The translations under genes and the position numbers were made by a program. A DNA stretch of 64,000 nt. Source: Taibaiella koreensis. Its GTDB lineage: Bacteria > Bacteroidota > Bacteroidia > Chitinophagales > Chitinophagaceae. The stretch lies in NCBI RefSeq assembly GCF_003545715.1, contig NZ_QVNU01000006.1:372001-436000 (forward strand), written 5' to 3'. Of the stretch, positions 52,401-58,745 are shown piece by piece (within the stretch, counting starts at the first letter, position 1; the number at the start of each line of letters is the position of its first letter). A model generated the notes under the pieces. It saw nothing but the letters and a program-made list of their open reading frames with translations. It was not told the origin of the DNA and made no database searches.

Positions 52401-53862
52401 GGTTGTATTGCGAAGACGCACCCGCCTGGGCATAATAAGTAGTCGTGGCGGTGGGCGTTACGGATAACGACGATGTATCTGATGCCGTAGTGCCAATAAG
52501 GTTACCACCAGTAGGCGCATCATACCAGTTGACAGGTCCCAGAGCATAAGTTGATCTCAGCTTGCTGGTACCGCTACCGCAGAGGCTGGAAGGCGTAGCC
52601 GATATAGAGGATACTAAGCCGGCGACGGTAACCTTTACTTCCTTGCGCGTACTGCTGTTGTCCGATAGCCAGTACGATTTGTTTGCGCTCAGGTTGCCGG
52701 TATTAAAGGTAGCACCGGTACCCAAAAGGTTACCGACTCCGGGATCATCGTACCAGGCAAAGGGGCCTGTACCGGAAGCCGTCAGTGTGGTAGCCGTACC
52801 ACTGCATACCGTAGCCGTGCCGCTTACAACCGGCAGCCGGTTTATGGTAACGGTTTGGGTCGCCGTGGCTTTACATCCCAGGCCATCGGTGGCGGTAACC
52901 GTATAGGTTGTTGTTTGTGTAGGTACTACCATTACTGAATTGCCGGATAAGGTACCGGCGTTCCCGTCATTGGGTGTCCAGACATAAGTAGCGGGCAAAG
53001 CTGAGGAACAAGTCAGGTTTGCGATGGTACCTTCGGCCATAAAGATATTATAACCTGTTGTAGGAACAGCCGCAGGCGCATGTACGGTAACCACTACGGT
53101 ATCGGTTGAGGTACAACCGGGGCTGGTGCCGGATACAATATAGGTGGTCGTATTTGTTGGTGACACCTGTAAGGAATTGCCACTCTGACCACCCGGGCTC
53201 CATACATAGGAGGATGCGCCGGTAGCCGATAAGATGGCCGTATCTCCCCGGCAAATCGCTACATTGGCAGATGCGGTCGTAATGCCATTTACCGTAATGT
53301 TTTTTGTAACAGATGCAGCGCAACCGTTCGCTGTGCCGGTAACGGTATAGCTTGTATTTACCACCGGATTGACGGATAAGGCACTTCCTGTAGCACCGCC
53401 GGGCGACCAGCTATAGGTAGTAGCGCCGGATGCAGTAAGCACAATATTATTGCCCGGACAGGAAACGGATGGACTTGCCGGCAAAACGCTGACTGCAGGC
53501 GTCTGGTTAACGGTTACCGTTACATTCGTGCGGGCACTGGTAAGGTTGTTGACCGTCTGTTGTACATACCAGTGATAAGTACCTGCTGTAGTTTGTGAAC
53601 CGGGACTGTAACTGGCATTGGTGCCGAGCAGCGCCCCACCGGTAGGTGCATCCCACCATTGAAAACTCGCGCCGGCCTGCCCGCTTGCGGTCAGCATAAT
53701 AGTAGTACCGGTACAGGCGACTGTAGTACCGGTAACGGCAGGCGCCGGCGGCTGAGCATACAGCTGCACACCCGCAAGACAGCAGATCAGCGCCAATAAC
53801 AGCGCCGGCCGGACTGAGAAAGCCCTGCGTGCATTTTTTCCTGAGGTAGATTTTGTTTTCAT
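46402..53862 (-). CDS. Giant T9SS surface protein with Ig-like, Gly-rich and three NHL-propeller modules
   Basis: A 2,486-residue exported protein. The signal peptide is about 1-37 (ending VQLYAQ). Several Ig/SprB-like repeats follow (VTGTTVACTGTTIMLTASG..). Next comes a glycine-rich domain (about 480-725: ITIDAYGSAGA, VLVAGGGGG, GGGTDIGDGGGGSSYANP), similar to the ALK/LTK-type Gly-rich fold. Then three modules of about 450 residues each hold six NHL repeats (form GNIYVADNGNNRVVKW) followed by Ig-like domains. The modules repeat at about 1.35 kb on the DNA. The C-terminus (about 2410-2486, VFPNPAKGVINVRTNG, LAGGVYLLRY, NIRFTKE) is a type A sorting domain. It is presumably an adhesin or cell-surface scaffold. 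A LytTR-type operator lies upstream, shared with the gene at 58746. Confidence 0.9.
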   Translation of the reverse strand: MKTKSTSGKNARRAFSVRPALLLALICCLAGVQLYAQPPAPAVTGTTVACTGTTIMLTASGQAGASFQWWDAPTGGALLGTNASYSPGSQTTAGTYHWYVQQTVNNLTSARTNVTVTVNQTPAVSVLPASPSVSCPGNNIVLTASGATTYSWSPGGATGSALSVNPVVNTSYTVTGTANGCAASVTKNITVNGITTASANVAICRGDTAILSATGASSYVWSPGGQSGNSLQVSPTNTTTYIVSGTSPGCTSTDTVVVTVHAPAAVPTTGYNIFMAEGTIANLTCSSALPATYVWTPNDGNAGTLSGNSVMVVPTQTTTYTVTATDGLGCKATATQTVTINRLPVVSGTATVCSGTATTLTASGTGPFAWYDDPGVGNLLGTGATFNTGNLSANKSYWLSDNSSTRKEVKVTVAGLVSSISATPSSLCGSGTSKLRSTYALGPVNWYDAPTGGNLIGTTASDTSSLSVTPTATTTYYAQAGASSQYNLTFNYTGTVQTWTVPAGVTSITIDAYGSAGARPPTATSKNYIGKGGRVQATMNVTPGQVLNIYVGGKNMFNGGANGPQGYAFSGSKGGDATDIRIGGTALTNRVLVAGGGGGIGAYSATGVAVPLRGNGGGLVGQDGGYYNTSSIRAGTGATQSIGGNPGKIYASDVFPTAGLPGAFGQGGQAGGSVGVGGGGGGGGWYGGGGGTDIGDGGGGSSYANPALCHNVIHTQGAWDTTGVLLISYGISCAGTTARTPVTITVNPVPASVSLSGPHCSGDTIMLTAPFMPAQIQWKSGNTVVLNDAPATWNASANVALAAGNGTLGPDPNQLYWPRHAFVDGAGNVFVADQNNNRIVKWAPGATSGVTVAGGNGPGSSPGQLYWPYGVCVDASQNVYVADYNNGRIQKWAPGATSGVTVAGGNGTGPGADQFYHPVNLTIDTSGTLYVADYGNNRVQKWTPGATQGVTVAGMINGTLSGPTAVKLDAANNIYVSEENNGRVTKWTPGNNNSGTIVASGLNGPSDLDIDGAGNLYINDKNNYRIQRWAPNAASGTTVVGGASGTGPNQLSDPLGVALDKAGNIYVTEFGGRVKKFMLQYNTDSSSFAPTVAGNYTVKVTNFAGCSTIATKAIDQQAVIGTEPAGKTVCSGSAIALSTTATGATGYQWQKNGTNIPAATGATYNLTNSTTANDIGLYKVIAKGGNGCNDTSANAAVIVNTVPVVSLAGPSCSGDTLNLTASFVPAQIQWQSGSNLLRTDTATWNSNGTTVISGSISPAPAQLFGPRHAFVTATGNLYVVDAGNNRVVKWAAGGSSGTVVAGGNGQGANANQLNQPYSVYVDAAENMYIADFGNHRVQKWDKNAITGTTVAGTGTAGTTPAQLNGPDYVTMDASGNLYVTEYNNHRVTKWAPGATQGTTVAGIGNGANGSGNNALNAPNAARVDSAGNIYVADGGNNRVVKWTAGNGTPVVTGFAGWASDLEIDRKGNIYITDETNNRVQRWTPATASLVTIAGTGTAGTVANQLNSPSGIALDQNGNLYVSDRVNNRVQMFAINNTFLYSSTTSAGSYTATVTSFAGCAATTAVKTIGQKAIISTNPVGGTVCSGSAFAFTPVITGAIGGYQWTKNGTNIPAATAAALNIVSTADSDNAIYQVMAIGSGGCNATSAKVTLTVNPTPVISLSGSLCSGDTINLNTSFAPGLLQWKSGSTVMRTDTGFYNGGISFTAYGDVYTNQGLTGLAGARNIYVDHAQNLYVADDNNGLVIKWPPGGLYGMGAGIAVAGGYFGSGPSSNQLSQPNGVYVDAAENVYVADFGNHRIQKWAPNAPYGATVAGISSYPGTGADQLNGPVHVTMDTAGNLYVTEYYNNRVTKWAPGATQGVTVAGSSNGAAGSGNNELNHPRAAKVDAAGNIYVADNGNNRVVKYTGGTGVVVAGMGGSGSGPAQLNSPMALDVDAMGNIYIADENNNRIQRWAPGAASGTTIAGPGTAGYGSNQQLNDPVGVALDANGNLFVSDRGNYQVAEYPIHMNTLSPPTTAGNYTATVTTLTGCAATTPVQAINQSATFGTEPEASKMVCTTNPIVLTSAATNTSAYQWQQNGTDIPAATTAVLNKANSVIADAGTYRVIATGAAGCNDTSTISIVSVNIMSNSLPLINTMASNMHIDGLAYNYTDSSCRPVAGITDAAGGNVLGSVDASLVFDSTVQVFNGTPYVQRHFNLQPSSDGAATVELYALQSEFDAYNTYVAAHTLGLPLLPTGPSDSAGKANIIVAQYHGTPASGTSGPGGQYNAGQSEQIPNNMITTSWNGSYWTLAFPVNGFSGFFISTADIGTPLVIRLKDISARNAGSRNIVDWQTAAEDAGDYFEVERSLDAKLFSRIGVVAARYRTGGSYQLIDEHPGSGINYYRLKMMDASGGSNYSKVVTANVNGAGFVIEVFPNPAKGVINVRTNGKTDSEATITLSDISGRTIYSTPVDGNQTTLDVQGLAGGVYLLRYQSGSYSQNIRFTKE

Positions 53863-54202
53863 TTCGTTTCGTTTATTGGTCTCTTATTGTGGTTATTCCC
53901 GATATCCGACGAGCATTCCGGTCAACAACGGGCCTATCACGCTCATCGCAAAGATTGCTAGCGGGAAATGGCTCCTTAAATGCTGACGCCGTACAGGAAA
54001 CACATCACCCCGGCATGGCATCACCGAACCTTTATCACCGGGCATCACGCCCCACTGTAGCGTGTCGCCTCAATAAGCGCAGCAACCGCAGATGTCGTAG
54101 CCTGACCCAATGTTTCCTATACGCTTATAGCCGATTTGAGTTGTTCCGGGAATGTGCCCAACCAGAAGTCTAAGCATAAGGATATCGTATCTATTTCCAA
54201 GG

Positions 54203-54210
54203 CAAAATTA
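54203..54210 (-). promoter_or_regulatory. -7 box of the giant surface gene
   Basis: On the minus strand TAATTTTG fits TAnnTTTG and is identical to the box at 58527-58534. There is no TTTG 19 bp upstream, so an activator is probably needed. Transcription would start near 54196, leaving a leader of about 330 nt. Confidence 0.6.
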
Positions 54211-54269
54211 GGCAAGAGGCTCTTTAATTTATTAGAAATAATATTCATAAATAACAAAATATCAATTCT

Positions 54270-54303
54270 ATTAAACGAAATGGGCATTCCGTTCGACGAA
54301 ATG
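54270..54303 (-). promoter_or_regulatory. Candidate LytTR operator of the giant surface gene
   Basis: On the minus strand two direct repeats, CATTTCGTCGAAC (54303-54291) and CATTTCGTTTAAT (54282-54270), are separated by 8 bp, giving a 21-bp period. The -7 box begins 60 nt downstream. The same layout occurs at 58434-58467. Binding by the LytTR regulator encoded between them is inferred. Confidence 0.7.
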
Positions 54304-54386
54304 CCCATTGTAAAATCAGCTATTGGACCATAACGGGAATGGTCTTGTTATTATGAAGAGGTAGACAATAAATACACTTCGAAACC

Positions 54387-57383
54387 TTAGGCAAGCGGTA
54401 TTTTTATAACGACTGTGTACACATCGGTACCAGTATAGCCCGCAGTAAATACAGGTTTGTGTTTTGACCTGGCGAATACCAGCTCCAGCTTGTTACGGGT
54501 CAGCTGCATTCCTTTCGAGATATGGCCGGCCTCTTTTGCCGCACCCTGCTCCCGGCTGCCGGTATTGCTTATCGTGCATACGGTATAAGGCAGCTCCCGG
54601 GTAACCTGCAGCGTTATCGTACAAGCATCCTTGTGCATGGCGCCATACTTAACCGCATTCTCCACGAGTGGTTGAAAGAGCATGGAGGGCACCTGGATAC
54701 CTAAGGTATCCACATCGTCGGCTATATCCACAGCATAAACAAACCGGTCATGAAGCAGCATTTGCTGCAGACGCAGGTATTCTTCGGTAAATTCCAGCTC
54801 CTCTTCCAGCGTCACCACACTGCTGTCTGAGCCACGTAATACGCCTCTCAGATAGGCCGACACTTTTTTTATGGCGTTTACGGTTGATTCCTTCGTTTCG
54901 TACAGTACATGCTGCGCCAGGAAGGCAAATGTGTTCTGCAGGAAATGAGGATTGATCTGCGCACGCAGTGCAATCAGCTTTTGTTCGGTGATCATCTGCT
55001 CTGCCTGGTATTTGCGCACAATAGCACGCTGGCGCAGGTAAAAAGCAACAAGCAACAGACCGCAGGATAATACTATCCAGAGCGTAATGGCCCACCAGCT
55101 TTTGTACCAGGGCGGCGCGATCGTAAAGGAGTAACTCAACGGCGCGCTCATAAAACCATTCTCATTGGCAGCACGTACCTGGAAGGTATAATGCCCAGGC
55201 GGAAGATTGTTGTACGTTACTTTGCGGGCAACATCTGCTTCCTGCCAGTTGTTTCCCATGCCCTCCAGCCGGTACTCGTAGTGACAATAGCTTGCATTGT
55301 GAAAGACTATACTACTAAAACGGAAAGTAAGGGTGTTCTGGTCGTAAGGCAGTCGCAGGTCGTCCGGCAGCCCGTCTGCCCGCAGGCGAAAACCGTCCGC
55401 AGCCCAATTTTGGTCATGGCCAAAGAGCTGCAGGCCGGTAAAGTATACCTGAGGCGCCTCGCGGCGGTACCGTTCCAATATCTCATCTACGCGCAGCACC
55501 GGCATAGGGGGCTCTATAAGCAGCATATTACCCTCGACGGTCCGTTGCATATTGATCAGGTTTCCTTCAAATAGCTTACCGATGCCATCTTCTTCCGTTA
55601 GGCATAGATAGTGCTCCTTGTCATAGCTTCCTTTACCGTCTGCAAAGAATACATAGAGATAATCGGGAAATGCGGCCCAGAGATTGCCCCGGCTGTCGAA
55701 CTGGATGCTCTGCACGTCAACGGTTTTATTGCGCTGATCCAGTACAACGCTATCTGTACACAGGTATCGGTCCTTGCCGGCGGTAGTTAGTTTATAGATC
55801 GTATAGTTGGAGCCACTGATCCATACATCTCCGTTCCGGTCGTTGGCAAGGCTGGTAATGCTTTTTAGCCTGACAGGCATTTTAGCAGTCACATCATGTA
55901 TCGTATCCTCATCGCATACATACAGGTGGAACGTCCCGGCTGTCCATAGGTGATCATTTTTGTCGAGACATAATTTAAAGTGACTGGCTTCCGTCTCATA
56001 TACTTTACGACTGTTACCAGACAAGCGCACGATACGGGTCTCGCCTTTGGCCCAGAGGTTGCCTTCCCGGTCTTCCATCACGATACCGATAGCCTGATCT
56101 CCCACAACACTACTCTGGCTGCTATCGCCCCTGTACAGGTAGCTACAAGTCTTTTCCCCTTTTTTCTGGATGGCCAGGCCATCGAGCAGGCAATACAGGG
56201 TATTGCCCTGCCGGTCGTCGTAGGCACTGATTATCCTATTACCGATAGCAGGCATTATATACTGCTGCATATACGGGTGGCGGCGAAGGCTGGTATCATA
56301 GCTGAATACCCTGCCGTTATGCCCGTCGGAGCTGGCAAACCAGAGTGTGGTTTGCGGGGTAGCATAATTAAGCTTGGTCAGCTGCGCCAATCCAAATTTA
56401 TCCTCAATCTTGTAAACGACACCCCTCCCATTTGTATACAGCCCGCGGGACATAGACGATGCGACGGCGAGCGCAGAATCGGTGACACTGAGCTGCCCGG
56501 GCACCATGTTCATGGTGCTACCGTTATAATAATACAGCCAGTTGCGCGCCATGGCATAAAAGCAACGGTCCTTGCTGTCGAATGCGACACGGTAGTATTC
56601 TGTTGCGGCATTTTCCGGCATGGGGAGACTGTCGGTGATGCCGGAAGGACTAAGCCGGTAGAGCTTGGGGCCTATGAACCAGCTGTAGCCTTTTTTATCG
56701 GTCACGAAAGGCGGCAGTGCAAGGCTAATGCTTAGCTGGCCTATAGGAACAGGGTACTTAGCGATCTGCCGCCCGTTGCGGATGACAAAAACATTCCCTT
56801 CTTCGGAAATGCCATAGACCACATTGCCATTGTGGGTAAGGCGGATGATCTGTTCCGTGATACCGGCCACGGGTGCGTCTTTTTTGTGGAACACATGGCC
56901 GATGGTTTTGTAATCATCGCCTGTATAATAAAAATCATTGCTGTCAACAACCGTAATATCACCGAGAATACTGGCGCGCGGCAGCCGGTAAAAGGTACGG
57001 AACTGCGGCTTCCGGCCTGGCATCCAGGCACAGATGGTATGATCGTCGCTGATATACAGCACACCATTTATATCTTCTGAAAAGAATGAGGGATTTTCGT
57101 TGTTCAGCCCGTCTTTAATAGTATAGTTAGTAAATTCTGTACCATCAAAGCTGCTTACACCCAGGTTATTTACAAACCAGAAGCGTCCCGTATGATCAAA
57201 GTACGTATTAACACATCTAGCACCCGTATAGCCCTCGGCATATCCGAATTTTTTCTGGTGATAGCCGCCTTCTACAAATTGCGCCCGCCCGGCAGTAGTG
57301 GTTAAGCATATAATGAGCAATAGCATTATTATACGGTACATACGCAGACATTGCCGCCGAAGCCGATGGAATAGGATATGCAT
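54387..57383 (-). CDS. Propeller-type sensor histidine kinase (LytS/YehU-type kinase domain)
   Basis: A 998-residue membrane sensor kinase. A signal peptide/anchor (about 1-35) precedes a large periplasmic region of two-component regulator propeller repeats (about 40-640, e.g. FDGTEFTNYTIKDGLNNENP, ILGDITVVDSNDFYYTGDD). A Y_Y_Y domain follows (about 685-755, EYRLEGMGNNWQEADVARKV with NLPPGHYTFQVRA), then a membrane helix (about 765-785). The kinase core has the phospho-acceptor H813 in RAQINPHFLQNTFAFLAQ and the N box LVENAVKYGA. The second box (HISKGMQLTRNKLEL) is present but the ATPase domain is short, as in LytS-type kinases. An alternative start is 57341. It lies downstream of the LytTR regulator in one operon, so the pair form a two-component system. 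The sensed ligand is unknown. Confidence 0.9.
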   Translation of the reverse strand: MHILFHRLRRQCLRMYRIIMLLLIICLTTTAGRAQFVEGGYHQKKFGYAEGYTGARCVNTYFDHTGRFWFVNNLGVSSFDGTEFTNYTIKDGLNNENPSFFSEDINGVLYISDDHTICAWMPGRKPQFRTFYRLPRASILGDITVVDSNDFYYTGDDYKTIGHVFHKKDAPVAGITEQIIRLTHNGNVVYGISEEGNVFVIRNGRQIAKYPVPIGQLSISLALPPFVTDKKGYSWFIGPKLYRLSPSGITDSLPMPENAATEYYRVAFDSKDRCFYAMARNWLYYYNGSTMNMVPGQLSVTDSALAVASSMSRGLYTNGRGVVYKIEDKFGLAQLTKLNYATPQTTLWFASSDGHNGRVFSYDTSLRRHPYMQQYIMPAIGNRIISAYDDRQGNTLYCLLDGLAIQKKGEKTCSYLYRGDSSQSSVVGDQAIGIVMEDREGNLWAKGETRIVRLSGNSRKVYETEASHFKLCLDKNDHLWTAGTFHLYVCDEDTIHDVTAKMPVRLKSITSLANDRNGDVWISGSNYTIYKLTTAGKDRYLCTDSVVLDQRNKTVDVQSIQFDSRGNLWAAFPDYLYVFFADGKGSYDKEHYLCLTEEDGIGKLFEGNLINMQRTVEGNMLLIEPPMPVLRVDEILERYRREAPQVYFTGLQLFGHDQNWAADGFRLRADGLPDDLRLPYDQNTLTFRFSSIVFHNASYCHYEYRLEGMGNNWQEADVARKVTYNNLPPGHYTFQVRAANENGFMSAPLSYSFTIAPPWYKSWWAITLWIVLSCGLLLVAFYLRQRAIVRKYQAEQMITEQKLIALRAQINPHFLQNTFAFLAQHVLYETKESTVNAIKKVSAYLRGVLRGSDSSVVTLEEELEFTEEYLRLQQMLLHDRFVYAVDIADDVDTLGIQVPSMLFQPLVENAVKYGAMHKDACTITLQVTRELPYTVCTISNTGSREQGAAKEAGHISKGMQLTRNKLELVFARSKHKPVFTAGYTGTDVYTVVIKIPLA

Positions 57384-57432
57384 AAGTGAAATGATGTAGG
57401 TATATCTTTTTAACGAAGGTTACGGGGCAACC

Positions 57433-58209
57433 TCAGCGCTTGAGCTCTTCCAATATCTCTTTTTTCTTCAGAGCCGACATCTCAAGTTTCTGGTTATTGG
57501 CCATCACTACATAATACTGGTTCAGCTTACTGTCCCGTATTACAGACCGCACATAATTTTTATTTACGATGGAAGATCTGTGGATACGTACAAAGTCCGT
57601 ATTGCCGGAAAGCGATTCAATGTAGACCTTAAGGTGCTTGCTGGATAAGTGTTTGGCGCCATCGGCCATTTGGATATTGGTATAGCGGTTCACCGAGGTA
57701 AAGTAAAGTACATCGCTGAGCTGCACCACGATCATTTCGCCCACCATGCTCAGGAAGATGCGTTTGGGAACAGCCTGATCAGCCATATAGTTGTAATGCA
57801 GCTCTTCTATCTGTTCGCTAAAAAGTGGAACAGCATGCTTTATACGTATCCGCTCCATCATGCCGGCAATGTCTCCGGCCGAAACCGGCTTGACCAGGTA
57901 ATCTATGGCGCAGGCTTCAAAAGCCTGTATGGCGTAGTTGGTATGAGAAGTGAGGAATACAACTGCCAGCGGCATATCCCGGATCTGCTCTGCCAGCCAC
58001 AATCCGTTTTGTGCACCGCCCAGCTCTATATCTATAAATGCAAGATCAATTTCATTGTGTTGCAGATAGGCTAGGCCTTCTTCTGCCGTCCTAAAATCGC
58101 CCAGGAACGCAAACTGTTCGGTGGCGGCAAGTGCCTCCTGCAGCATTTTGCTGTATGCGGGATCGTCTTCCACATATATGGTCTTCAGTTTTGCAGATGC
58201 GGGACTCAT
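57433..58209 (-). CDS. LytTR-family response regulator
   Basis: A 258-residue response regulator. The receiver domain (about 8-125) has acidic residues E14/D15/D16 (YVEDDPAY), the phospho-acceptor D60 (LAFIDIELGG), FLTSHTNYAIQAF and the Lys of DYLVKPVS. The LytTR DNA-binding domain (about 155-255) includes VLYFTSVNRYTNIQMADG, then FVRIHRSSIVNKNYVRS. The frame is open to 58362, but the ATG at 58209 (MSPASAKLKTIYVEDD) is the natural start. It is the first gene of an operon with the propeller kinase (49-91 nt gap). A -7-like box TATTTTTG is at 58316-58309 on the minus strand. LytTR proteins bind two direct repeats about 21 bp apart; such repeats occur upstream of both flanking surface genes. Confidence 0.92.
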   Translation of the reverse strand: MSPASAKLKTIYVEDDPAYSKMLQEALAATEQFAFLGDFRTAEEGLAYLQHNEIDLAFIDIELGGAQNGLWLAEQIRDMPLAVVFLTSHTNYAIQAFEACAIDYLVKPVSAGDIAGMMERIRIKHAVPLFSEQIEELHYNYMADQAVPKRIFLSMVGEMIVVQLSDVLYFTSVNRYTNIQMADGAKHLSSKHLKVYIESLSGNTDFVRIHRSSIVNKNYVRSVIRDSKLNQYYVVMANNQKLEMSALKKKEILEELKR

Positions 58210-58433
58210 GAAAATTGGTAATTGTTTATTGGTAATGCTCTGCCTGAATAATATCAAGATCCATGCCCTTTCTCCAGGTGGATACCAGAAGCGATAGATA
58301 GCTGCGCTCAAAAATATCATTTTAACAGCAAATACAATAACAAAAGCGTCAATGATTTGCAAGTGATCAAGGGCTATTACAAACGAAGATCACTACCTGT
58401 TCCCGGTGAAATACAGGCTTGAATCAGAATGCA

Positions 58434-58467
58434 CATTTCGTCGAACAGAATCTGCATTTCGCTTAAC
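58434..58467 (+). promoter_or_regulatory. Candidate LytTR operator of the 58.7-kb surface gene
   Basis: Two direct repeats, CATTTCGTCGAAC (58434-58446) and CATTTCGCTTAAC (58455-58467), with 8 bp between them and a 21-bp period. The first unit is identical to the first unit of the operator at 54303-54270, and the distance to the -7 box is the same. It lies in the intergenic region shared with the divergent LytTR regulator gene. Confidence 0.7.
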
Positions 58468-58526
58468 GAATTTGGTATTTTGTAGTTTATATATATCACT
58501 TATTTTAATTTCATTGATACAGATTC

Positions 58527-58534
58527 TAATTTTG
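58527..58534 (+). promoter_or_regulatory. -7 box of the 58.7-kb surface gene
   Basis: TAATTTTG fits TAnnTTTG and is identical to the -7 box at 54210-54203 (minus strand). The -33 position holds TTTA instead of TTTG. The predicted leader is about 205 nt. Confidence 0.6.
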
Positions 58535-58745
58535 CATTGTAAACAGGAAACGAAAGCGTCTTGTAAAAATGCATCTACCTGCCGGCGGACAAGTCCCATG
58601 CCTCCTGAAATCATTAAAAATCATTTTCCGGTAACACAGCCGCAGTGCGAAGGGTAAGGTGCATTCACCCAATGATCGTGATCTGTGCCGGCAATACGGC
58701 GTCGCCAGGAGTAATTACTATAGCAATAAAAAAATAACGAGAGCA

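Noticed and set aside
54279-54309. Hairpin AATGGGCATT/AATGCCCATT considered as a terminator
   Set aside because: It overlaps the second operator repeat; the direct repeats with a matching partner at 58.4 kb are the stronger reading, although the dyad may add to it.
54136-54333. Plus-strand 65-residue frame upstream of the giant surface gene
   Set aside because: It overlaps the operator repeats and -7 box, which explain the region better.
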